Source of the DNA: Penium margaritaceum
Lineage: Eukaryota > Streptophyta > Zygnematophyceae > Desmidiales > Peniaceae
Length of the DNA: 64,000 nucleotides
Assembly: GCA_023375785.1 (NCBI GenBank)
Contig: SZWC01000043.1
Coordinates: forward strand, 457,652-521,651
Direction: 5' to 3'
Below the pieces are notes generated by a model that searched no databases, was not told the origin of the DNA, and saw only the letters and a program-made list of their open reading frames with translations. Of this stretch, positions 54,630 to 64,000 are shown one piece after another. Made by a program: the position numbers and the translations under genes. The first letter of the stretch is position 1, and the number at the start of each line of letters is the position of its first letter.

Positions 54630-56463
54630 ATATCCCACTTTGTCGCAGTCATTCTGGGCTGAGTCCACATGCCTTCATACAAACTACTGCTTCTCACGGG
54701 TCACAGGCTTGGTGCAGAAATCACCGACCTGCCTGCAAGTTGGAGTAAACTCCAGCTTGATAGCACCCTCCTGCACCATGTGCCTGATGAAGTGATATGC
54801 AATGTCAATGTGCTTAGTGCGTGCATAGTGCTAAGGATTCTTGGCGAGTGCAATTGCGCTCTGGTTGTCGACGCGCATAGGAACTGGAACTGCTACACTC
54901 CCACTCATCTCCGCCATGAGACGCTGGAGCCAAACTGCTTCCTTGGCTCCAAAGCTGAGAGAGACGTACTCAGCTTCTGCGCTCGAGGTGGCCACGACCA
55001 CCTGTCGCTTGCTGCACCAGCTAATGGCACCTCCATTCATGAGAAACACATGTCCAGAGATGTACTTGCGGGTCTCAGGATTTGAAGCCTAATCTGCATC
55101 TGTGTAGCCAATGATGCTATTGTCGTTGCCGTTGTAGGTGATGCCAACGTTGATGGTTCTACCAAGGTAGCGGAAGATCCGCTTCACTGCCTTCTGGTGC
55201 TCCGGTCCAGGATTAGCCATGTGATGGCTCACAGCGCTCACAGCCTGTGCGAGGTCCGGCCTGGTTCCCACCATCAGGTACATAAGACTGCCGACGGCGC
55301 TCTGGTACTTCTGGCGCTCAGCTTCATCTACTTCTCCGCTGAAGCTCACGAGGTACTGCCGCGTCTCCAGCGGTGTGCCGATGGGTTTGGCCTCTGCCAT
55401 GCTGAACCGTTGCACGATGTCCTTGATGTAGGGACTCTGCTGTAGCGAGAGAGAGCGTGATTTGCGGTCACGCATTATCTGGATACCGAGGAAGTATGAT
55501 GCCTCCCCGAGATTAGACATCTCGAAGCGCTCCTGCATGGCCTCCTTGAACTCCTGTAGTACAGACATGCTATTGGAAAGGAGGAGCATGTCATCCACAT
55601 AGACTATGATGATGAGGATCTCATGCTCATGCTGCAAGCGATACACGCTGTAGTCACACTCGTTGCGCTCAAACCCTATGCACTACAACGCCGCATCCAA
55701 CTTCTGGTTCCAAGCACGCGACACTTGCTTGAGGCCGTATAGCGACTTCTGCAGCTTGCAAACCAGGTGCTCCTGGCCATCCATGACGAACCCCTCCGGC
55801 TGCTCCATGTAGATCTCCTCCTCCAGCTCACCATTCAAGAATGTCGTCTTGACATCCATGTGGTGAACCTCGAAGTCCTCAGCTGCTGCATAAGAGAGGA
55901 GCGTGCGTACAGAGGCAAAATGTGCAACAGGGGCAAAAGGTTTTGTGTAGTCGATGCCCTCCTACTGGGAGTAGCCCTTGGCGACCAGCCTCGTCTTGTA
56001 CTTTTCCAGGTTACCATCTGCTCCTTGCTTCTTCTTGAACACCCACTTGCACTTGATCACCTTACGTCCAGGTGGACGCTCTGTCAGCTCCCACGTGCCG
56101 TTGTCTAGCTGCGACTGTATCTCTTGCTGCACGGCTTGCGCCCAATCTGCTGCATCCGGTGTAGCCATGGCCTCCTTGTATGATATTGGCTCATCTGAGT
56201 CTGCTGCAACTACGACATTCATGTGTTCTGGTTTCTGCAGCATCCAGAAATGGCCGCGCTCACCAGACTTGTAACGCACCCTAAGAGGGTACCTGCGACC
56301 TGGTACTGGAGCGTTAGCGGGCGGCTGGCGCGGTGCTGCTGGCACAACTACTGCTGCTGGTGGTGCTACATCTCCCTCCTCTGCTTCTGCCGGTGAGGCT
56401 GTTGTATCTGCTGCATAAGACATGGGAGAGTAGAGTGATTCTCCAACTGTTATAGTAGAGGAA
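54630..56463 (-). mobile_element. Family A internal region A9, RNase H to linker
   Basis: Minus strand: RNase H about 54690-55190, reverse transcriptase about 55200-56080 (YVDDMLLLSN, MDVKTTFLNGEL-like, YKTRLVAKGYSQ), linker about 56120-56463. At the linker the sequence turns round into plus-strand A10. A few breaks. Confidence 0.88.
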
Positions 56464-56530
56464 GGATCATGAGAGACTGTTGGGAAAGGGATTCTCCCGA
56501 TCCTTCCTCTACTATAACAGTGGAAGAATC
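56437..56530. repeat. Inverted junction between A9 and A10
   Basis: CTGTTATAGTAGAGGAAGGA (56447-56466) pairs with its reverse complement inside 56499-56520, perfect 22-bp arms; similarity continues outward because both sides are the same Copia linker in opposite orientation. The 30-bp spacer contains TGTTGGGAAAGG, the first bases of a family A LTR. Confidence 0.88.
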
Positions 56531-58298
56531 ACCCTACCATCCCATATCTGATGCAGCAGATACAGCAACCTCACCGGCAGAAGCAAAGGAGGGAGATGTA
56601 GCACCACCAGCAGCAGCAGTTGTGCGAGCAGCACTGCGCCAGCCGCCCGCTAACGCTCCAGCACCAGGTCGCAGGTACCCTCTTAGGGTGCGTTACAAGC
56701 CTAGTGAACGCGGCCATTTCCTGATACTGCAGAAACCAGAACAGATGAATGTCGCAGTTGCAGCAGATTCAGATGAGCCAACGTCATACAAGGAGGCCAT
56801 GGCTGCACTGGATGCATCAGATTCAGCGTAAGCCGTACCGCAGGAGATACAGTCGCAACTGGACAACGGCACGTGGGAGCTGAGTGAGCGTCCACCTGGA
56901 CGTAAGGTGATCAAGTGCAAGTGGATGTTCAAGAAGAAGCGAGGAGCAGATGGTAACCTGGAAAAGTACAGGGCGAGGCTGGTCGCCAAGGGCTACTCAC
57001 AGCAGGAGGATATCGACTACACAGAAACGTTTACCCCTGTTGCAAAGTTTGTCTCTGTGCGTACGCTCCTATCTTATGCAGCAGCTGAGGATTTCGAGGT
57101 TCACCACATGGATGTCAAGACGGCATTCTTGAATGGTGACTTGGAGGAGGAGATCTACATGGAGCAGCTAGAGGGATTCGTCATGGATAGCCAGGAGTAC
57201 CTGGTTTGGAAGCTGCAGAAGTCGCTGTACGACCTCAAGAAAGCGTCGCGTGCTTGGAACCAGAAGTTGGATGCGGCGTTGCAGTGCATGGGGTTTGAGC
57301 ACAAGTGTGACTACAGCGTGTATCGCTGGCAGCATTAGCATGAGATCCTCATCATCATTATCTATGTGGATGACATGCTCCTCCTTTCCAACAGCATGTC
57401 TGCACTGCAGGAGTTCAAGGAGGCCATGCAGGAGCGCTTCCAGATGTCTGATCTCGGGGTGGCGTCATATTTCCTTGGCATCCAGATCATGCATGACCGC
57501 AAATCATGCTCTCTCTCGCTACAGCAGAGTCGCTACATCAACGACGTCTTGCAGTGGTTTGGCATGGCAGAGGCCAAACCTATCGGCACGCCGCTGGAGA
57601 TGTATCTGAGCGGCAAAAGTACCAGAGCGCCGTCCGCAGTCTCATGTACCTGATGGTGGAAACCAGGCCTGACCTCGCACAGGCTGTGAGCGTTGTGAGC
57701 CAGCGCATGGCTAATCCCGGACCGGAGCACCAGAAGGCAGTGTAGCGGATCTTCCGCTACCTCGCTTTAACCATCAACGTCGGCATTACCTAGAATGCCA
57801 ACGACAACAGCATCATTGGCTACACAGATGCAGATTGGGCTTCAAATCCTGAGACCCATGAGTCCATCTCTTGACATGTGTTTCTCATGAATGAAGGTGT
57901 CATCAGCTGGTACAGCAAGCGACAGGTGGTCGTGGCCACCTCGAGCATAGAAGCTGAGTACGTCTCTCTCAGCTTTAGAGCCAAGGAAGCAGTTTGGCTC
58001 AAGTGTCTCATGGCGGAGATGAGTGGGAGTGTAGCAGTTCCAGTTCCTGTGCGCGTTGATAACCAGAGCGCAATCGCACTCGCCAAGAGTCCTGAGCACC
58101 ATACACGCACCAAGCACATTGACATCGCATATCACTTCATCAGGCACATGGTGCAGGAGGGTGCTATCAAGCTGGAGTTTACTCCAACCCGCAGGCAGGT
58201 CGCTGATTTCTGCACCGAGCTAGTGACTTGTGAGTATCAGCAGTTCTGCATGAAGGCATGTGGACTCAGCCCACTCCGACTGCAGCAAAGTGGGAGAT
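56499..58298 (+). mobile_element. Family A internal region A10, linker to RNase H
   Basis: Plus strand: linker to about 56830, reverse transcriptase about 56890-57600 (CKWMFKKKRGADGNLEKYR, MDVKTAFLNGDLEEEIYM, YVDDMLLLSN), RNase H about 57800-58250 (HHTRTKHIDIAYHFIRHM), then AAAGTGGGAGAT (58287-58298), the polypurine tract. Several breaks. Confidence 0.88.
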
Positions 58299-59040
58299 TG
58301 TTAGGAAAGGAGCCGTCCGCCTCAGTTTCAGGTCCATAGGAGCAAGTTCCAGGAAACTTCCAGATGCCTGCTGCGAGCGTCAATCTGTCTTCACCATTAG
58401 AAAGATCAGGTGGCAAATCATCTACAGCCCAAGTTTCAGGCCGATCCAACGGTCGGATTGAGAGATATGAATTTTTGAAGTTTCGGGGGTCATGGACCGC
58501 CGATGTCGGTGTGGCCATGGGCGATGGCTCCATGTCTTAGCCTGAGAAAAGAAAAAGGCAAGAGGTCCAGGGTCAAGACCTGATGGGAGAAATATCCAAA
58601 AAGGTCCTTGGTCTTAGGATTCCCTTGTCAGAGTGTACTGACTAGGATAAAGGTACCTCTCCTTACTTTTTAGGTGAGGTGAGATCCTTGTGTGCGCTAG
58701 CACACAAGGATACATGGCGATTCTCCATGGATTTGTGGGTGATGTGACCACTTGGAGTGTGCCATGAGAGCATTCTCTAGCTCTCTAGGTCGTGTGTGAC
58801 TGATCAGCCTGATTGTTAGGCTAATTTTCTCCCTTGTATGAGATTGTAGACTCTAGTGTGTGAGCCTTAGCCTCCATGGCTAAGTGGTGTGGCTTGTGAG
58901 AGGACTGACTTGCCAAGCTCTAGCTCTATATGTACTCCATCATTTTCAGTGATTCAACAACCATTCTTCAGCACAAGTGATGCCCTTTTAGTCCCATATG
59001 CTCGCTGCTCCAAGGCTCCCTCTCTCCTCGAGATCCAACA
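58299..59040 (+). repeat. 3' LTR of A10 (742 bp)
   Basis: Starts TGTTAGGAAAGGAGCC and ends GAGATCCAACA. TATATG of the LTR promoter lies near 58929. It contains a short inverted duplication, TGTGTGCGCTAGCACACA (about 58690-58707). Confidence 0.9.
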
Positions 59041-59990
59041 AATGGTCACGCTCACCAGGCTTGTAACGCACCCTTAGAGGGTACCTTCTGTTGTTGAATC
59101 ACTCAAAATGATATAGTACATATAGAGCTAGAGCTTGGGCAAGTCAGCCCTCTCACAAGCCACACCACTTAGCCATGGAGGCTAAGGCTCACACACTAGA
59201 GTCCACAATCTCATGCAAGGGAGGAAATCAGCCTAACAATCAGGCTCACCAGTCACACACGACCTAGAGAGCTAGAGAATGCTCTCATGGCACACTCCTA
59301 GTGGTCACATCACCCACAAAACCATGGAGAATCGCCATGTGTCCATGGCTAGCACACAAGGATCTCACCTCCCCTAAAAAGTAAGGAGAGGTACCTTTAT
59401 CCTAGTCAGCACACTGACAAGGTAATCCCAAGACCAAGGACCTTTTTGGATATTTCTCCCATCAGGTCTTGACCCTGGATCTCTTGCCTTTTTCTTTTCT
59501 CAGGCTAAGGCATGGAGCCATGACCCATGGCCACCCACACATCGCCGGTCCATGACCCCCGAAACTTCGAAAATGCATATCTCCGAATCCGACTGTTGGA
59601 TCGGCCTGAAACTTGGAGTGTAGATAACTTGCCACCTGATTTTTCAAGTGGTGAGGACGGATCGACGATCGGAGCAGGTATCTGGACGTTTCCTGGAACT
59701 TTCTACTGTGGACTTGAAATTGAGCCGGATGGCTCCTTTGCCAACACTCGCGACCTGGTACTGGAGCGCTAAAGGGCGGCTGGGACGGTGCTCTTGGCAC
59801 AACTGCTGGTGCTAGCAGTGCTACATCTCCCTCCTCTGCTTCTGCCGATGAGGCTGCTGTATCTACTACATCAGACATGGGAGAGTAGAGTGATTCTACC
59901 ATTGTCATAGTAGAGGAAGGATCAGGAGAGACTGGGTCAGGAAGGATTTCTGCTCCCACTGTCTCGTCAGCTGCTGGTTTTGCTGCCTAT
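59041..59990 (-). mobile_element. Family A linker fragment split by a family A LTR (A11)
   Basis: 59041-59087 and 59746-59990 are neighbouring parts of the proline-rich linker between integrase and reverse transcriptase; between them lies an LTR A sequence (59088-59745). This is a family A LTR within a family A element. The left end of that LTR is not intact, so no target duplication can be read. Confidence 0.8.
59088..59745 (-). repeat. Family A LTR inside the A11 linker
   Basis: LTR sequence from the GTTGTTGAATCACTC block to TTTGCCAACA. About 660 of the usual 738 bp. Confidence 0.85.
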
Positions 59991-60284
59991 TTCTTCCATC
60001 AGGTCTTGACCCTGGACCTCTTGTCTTTTTCTTTTCTCAGGCTAAGGCATGGAGCCATCACACATGGCCACCCAGACATCGGCGGTCCATGACCCCTGAA
60101 ACTTTGAAAATTCATATCGCCCAATCCGACTGTTGGATCGGCCTGAAACTTGGATTGTAGGTAATTTTGCCAGCTAATCTTTTCAATGGTGAAGATGGAT
60201 CGACGATTGGAGCAGGCATGTGGAAGTTTCCTGGAACTTGCTCCTGTGGACCTGAAATTGAGCCGGATGGCTCCTTTCCCAACA
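59988..60284 (-). repeat. Family A LTR fragment
   Basis: From CCATCAGGTCTTGACCC to TTTCCCAACA, the last 290 bp of an LTR in plus-strand sense. It ends the family A cluster. Confidence 0.85.
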
Positions 60285-60357
60285 ATAGAAAGGAAGTGGA
60301 GGAGTAGTAAGATGACCACCAACATCTCCACAGCATCAATGAGGTCTTGTATCCACA

Positions 60358-61830
60358 ATGAATACCGCTGGATCAGTGCCCGACGGTATTGACAACCCCG
60401 GCGCTAATGAACCTGCCGACACGTCAGGAACCGTGACGTTGGACGATTTGACGAAAGTAATATCCCAAAAGGACCTTAAACCGCCGCTGCTTGGAACACG
60501 GGACTTCTTGGCATGGAAAGACACTCTCCTTGCGTGGGTGGGGGAACAAGGTTTAGAGGACTTATACCTCTCACCACTAACCGACGACACCGAGAAGCGG
60601 GTCCTCCTGCGTACTCTTTTCGATCAATAAGCTTATGCAATCTGCCACCTTTACTTTGGTGGTAAAGGAGAAGAAATACCCAACCTGCGAAGTGGTACTG
60701 GTTGCCCAAACGAAACAATATAACACCTTGCCACGTGTCACTAAGAACGAAGTATGGTCCTGGTCATCACACTACGCGACACACTTTGGCAACAGTATCC
60801 CAAACCAGGGATACCGATTGTAGAGTACTGGGATGCAGCAATGGACATTCGTCGTAGGATTCTGGGCCTTGGCGCTCCTTGATTCTTGTTGGAGTGTCAG
60901 ATCTTGTTTTTCTCCACGTTGGAAAGTCCTATAGAGAGTTCTGTCGTAGCTTGTTACGAAGACCTGGTGTGATTAACATAGAGAGCACCGACCTTACAGG
61001 GGTGTTTGAGGAATTTTGACACTATGAGGATGTTCTCCGTGGTGAGTCGCGAGAGACTGATACCCCGACAACGAGTGCTTTCATATATCATGCATCAACA
61101 TCCTCTTCCTCTAGATGTGGATATATTGGAGATCGCAATGGAGGAGGTGGCAGAGGGGATCAAGACAGACAGTTCGTAGGCAAGTGCGGTCGTGGCAGAG
61201 CTGCAGGGAGTCGTATTTGTAACTACTATGGAGAGCAGTGATGTTTGTGGCGTATATGACCTGAGCTTCTTTGTATCATGACTCCTTCACAATAGTCACA
61301 GACTGTTCACCAGCCACATCCTCAGTTCGCTCATTACCTACAGCAGCCGGCTTGGATGACATAGGAGACAGGTGGAATACGAGTACCTCCATCTTTTGGT
61401 GTAGCCACGTTTGGTCCATCACTGCCTCCTCTTCCACTTACCATTTCCATGGAATAGGGGCCAGTAGTTATCTACCAGGGGCCTTACTATATGTCACCCG
61501 ACTCAAAAACCCATATTCTTGCACCGGGGTGGACGTAGCGCATCTACAGAGCAACAAATGAGGTACAACAACCCACAACAGCTCCGTCCATTGGCTAGAC
61601 TACACCGATAGAGCTTCATCTACCAGAGCCAATAGCATCTCAGGAGTTGCAGATCAGCGGTTTGGGTATACGTATATGAACACCACGTATATTTTGTCCA
61701 TGCATGAATGGCTGTATGACACTGCTGCCTCACATCACATGTTGTTGAAGACAGGATCCGGAATTGTGTTTGCAGTTGAGGGCGTGGGTACTGTGGTACT
61801 TCAGGCGCCTGGCGGTATGACATGACTGAC
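60358..61830 (+). mobile_element. Gag-protease fossil of another Copia lineage (E)
   Basis: An open stretch 60358-60630 (MNTAGSVPDGIDNPGANEP...) contains KPPLLGTRDFLAWKDTLLAW, the F..WKD.L pattern of Copia gag. About 600 bp further a glycine-arginine-rich stretch and RICNYYGEQ (about 61215-61250) look like a degenerate zinc knuckle, and near 61700-61735 HEWLYDTAASHHML is a Copia-type protease active site (DTAAS). Integrase and reverse transcriptase are absent. The protein differs from families A and C. The frame is broken in many places; old fossil. Its own LTRs were not identified; the family D LTR follows at about 61850 and may or may not belong to it. Confidence 0.6.
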
Positions 61831-62402
61831 TGGTGTATGAGAAATAAATCTGTAAGCGAGACGGATCATCCCACGGGTCACTACGAGTTCTCAATAACGG
61901 TTCCAGGATTTCACCTAACCGACTTGACTAATGGATAGAAAGATCTTTCATCGCTCGACCAAGAGTCAAGACATCCTATAATAATATGACATCAGTCACT
62001 AGCGTTCGTCTAGCAAAAAAAAGCTGCTTCTTCTTTATTTTATCCTATTTTGTCCTTTTATACCAGGGATATTCATTCCCTCAAGTTAACCAGAATAGTT
62101 TTGACCATCCTATTTCCTTCGGTTCTATAGCTTAGCCGCTGTATTTTCGCTTTACTCCTTATGCCATCGTCAGCTATTCCCAGCTCACCACCTTTTCCTT
62201 TGTCGTCCTTCATTCACTATTTGTCATCTATTACTAGCCTTAATCTCATGTCCTCTCGCTGACCTCTCTCTACCTCCTAGCTTTGGTGTCTCGCCTCCCT
62301 TCATGCTCTTCAACTAACTCGTCAAGACTGCTTGTATATCTCAGCTTTCATCACTCAACTAACCGGTCTGTGTGTTCCTACTACTTCTGCCTGCTTCTGC
62401 TC

Positions 62403-62407
62403 CTACC
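62403..62407. repeat. Target-site duplication CTACC, left copy
   Basis: CTACC directly before TGTCAACC at 62408; same five bases at 63161-63165. Confidence 0.85.
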
Positions 62408-63160
62408 TGTCAACCTGCCTGAGGCGACGGTTCAGGTCCAACACAATGGTTCCTACAAACCGCTCTTGGTATTACAACCGAGAGGTGATATCCTCATTGA
62501 GCAGTTCATAGTAATCACTTCCTTGTACTGTGTCCTTGGCACCTGATCACTTTCGTTCGAGGAACTCCTGGAGCTTAGACCAACCAATGCTTCTTTAGTG
62601 TCTACCTTTGATGGACAATCTTGTGAGGAGCCTTAAAGGTAAGAATTGTACTCAATGATAGGCAACTGACAGGTTCTTGTTATCCTAGAGCTAGTCTCTA
62701 ACCTAGGCACGTAGTGGCTCCTTGGATGAGCTACTTTGGGGATAATCTGGATTGTATCATCCCCCCTGTGTACATGGTACTCCCTGTGAACGCCAAGTGG
62801 CACCAAGCACCAAGAAGGATCTTGGAATGTTCTAAGATGTCTCTTAGAACCTTCCTGTCCCCCTTTTGGTGACAAAGAAAATTAGTCACTGGGCTGAGAT
62901 TTGACCTAGTGACTTCTTGCTCCGGAGATTAACTGTGAGTTGTCCTAGGGAGTGTTTGCTGGCTATACTATCCTCTTTAGACCAACTTTTGTCACGTCGA
63001 CTATCCTCTTTAGACCAAGTGGACTTGTTCCAAAGGAGCAATGCATGCCTTGTCTATCTTGACCAGACTTAGAGGACGAACTCCAAGGGAGTAGTGCATG
63101 CCTAGTCCGTCCTGTGCCTGCCAAATGTCAGCTATGGACAAGGAGCATATCAGGTCTACA
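62408..63160 (-). repeat. Solo LTR of family X (753 bp)
   Basis: Plus strand starts TGTCAACCTG and ends CAGGTCTACA; on the minus strand TGTAGACC...GGTTGACA. Flanked by CTACC on both sides. It is homologous, in reverse orientation, to 51173-51929. No internal region is attached, so it is a solo LTR left by LTR-LTR recombination. Blocks shared with copy 1 are diverged, so the family is old or has several subfamilies. Confidence 0.85.
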
Positions 63161-63165
63161 CTACC
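63161..63165. repeat. Target-site duplication CTACC, right copy
   Basis: Same five bases as 62403-62407. Confidence 0.85.
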
Positions 63166-63192
63166 GTTCCCACTCATTCCATTCTTTTGACA

Positions 63193-64000
63193 TGGTATCC
63201 ACGCATCACGTAACATCACCTAGTGTACCTTGACCTACTCATCATTTCATTACTGTTGCTATCACCATTTCGTATCTCTCTGCTTCCGCAAACTGCTGAC
63301 GTCTCCTGTCCTACCTCATCTGCTCCTAAGATGGAAACAATACCTCACCATCTTGGTCAAGCCCTGTACCCATATCCACGCCCGTAGCCAATCTGGTGAC
63401 GAGACGTCGAAGAAGAACTCAGATTAACGCTCGAGTTGCCATCTATCGCCATCTTCCTAGGAGTTTCTTATCTTCTTCTCACATATTCTATCCTTGTCAT
63501 TCGAGCTCCCGCAAAAGAGGTCTTCTTCCTCAATTACTTTGATTGTATCATCTTCTCCTCCCGCTACTCCCTCATCAGCCGCTTTGCCGTCACCGCCTCT
63601 AGTTGCATCCTCGTACCGTCCTCTTGCATCATCAGCAGAAGTAGCACTTCATTTGCTGTCAGGATATTGGATACCACCAGTCTTCCTGCTCTTGTTGCGA
63701 GCCAACTGGGGAACAAGCCGTCACTCTCCTAGCATCAAAGGAACAATTTTACCGCTTGCTGCTCGACTTCCTTTGCTTCAAGCCAAGCTTCTCTTATCAT
63801 CAGGATACCAGGCACCACAGTCTTCCTGCTCACGTTTTGGGCCAACTGGAGACAAGCTGAAACTGTCCTGACAAACAAAGTAATTAGTTACCTCGCACAC
63901 TTCTCCTACCGCCTCATTCCCGGCCTTGCCATTCTCCTCCTGCTATTTCTTCATCATCCTCCTTTCCTTACCGTATCATCAGCATCGCTCATCAACCTTT
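63193..64000 (+). mobile_element. Family D internal region, start, runs off the window
   Basis: Begins TGGTATCCACGC (primer-binding-site position) and aligns with 3863-4700 of the first family D element: shared CATCACSTAGTG, CACGCCCGTAGCCAATCTGG, GAGACGTCGA and the duplicated module at about 63660 and 63801. No convincing reading frame. It is probably the 5' end of a second family D element with its 5' LTR at 61850-63192. Confidence 0.65.

Larger units (their letters stand above)
61850..63192 (+). repeat. LTR D3, split by a solo LTR of family X
   Basis: Same block order as LTR D1 (CTCAATAACGGTTCC, GTCAAGACATCC, TTTATACCAGGGATATTCATTCCC). Without the inserted LTR X and one copy of its target duplication it is about 585 bp, like D1 (590 bp). 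It ends TTTTGACA at 63192. The left border is approximate. Confidence 0.7.

Overview
The window looks like repeat-rich heterochromatin of a eukaryote, most likely of the green lineage (streptophyte alga or land plant). The best clue is the primer-binding site found just inside three LTR elements of two families, TGGTATCAGAGC, the initiator-Met tRNA site typical of plant Ty1/Copia elements. I see no convincing host gene, no structural RNA gene and no bacterial feature. Nearly everything is LTR-retrotransposon DNA, a degenerate 12-bp minisatellite, or pyrimidine microsatellite. I cannot name the species.

Layout. 1-2824: two pieces of Copia family A in opposite orientation around one LTR. 2825-3205: minisatellite. 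3273-6343: an old LTR element without visible pol (family D). 6344-7800: low-complexity-poor DNA with only doubtful ORFs and a small dispersed repeat. 7808-9445: minisatellite in the reverse orientation, then CT-rich microsatellite. 9446-24011: a complete but decayed Copia element of family C on the minus strand, inserted into the microsatellite; its integrase region is itself interrupted by a full-length family A element (14051-20414) with a 5-bp target duplication, GCATT. 24012-27337: the rest of the microsatellite, a second copy of the dispersed repeat, and 2.9 kb of minisatellite. 27338-38150: two family A elements fused tail to tail, giving a 10.8-kb inverted structure with LTRs at its outer ends. 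38151-46514: 8.4 kb of minisatellite containing a segmental duplication. 46515-60284: a pile of family A fragments in both orientations, including LTR-internal-LTR-internal chains, two fold-back junctions and a partial LTR of another family (X). 60358-61830: a gag-protease fossil of another Copia lineage. 61850-64000: an LTR of family D split by a solo LTR of family X with a clean CTACC duplication, followed by the family D internal region running off the window.

The nesting gives a relative history: microsatellite and minisatellite first, then Copia C into the microsatellite, then Copia A into Copia C. Separately, LTR D came before solo LTR X. Family A is the most abundant and mostly the youngest; the two LTRs of the nested copy differ by roughly 2% by hand count, while the two family D LTRs differ by roughly 15%.

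Assembly caution. Nine single-base n positions and three longer N runs occur. At most single-n joins the sequence to the right restarts with DNA already present to the left, as expected when a scaffolder abuts overlapping contig ends. Copy numbers, lengths and some inverted joins in this window should therefore be read with care. I did not find a credible undescribed biological system; the most unusual items are the fold-back element junctions, the LTR X family with its tRNA-like module, the family D element and the mobile-element-riddled 12-bp minisatellite.
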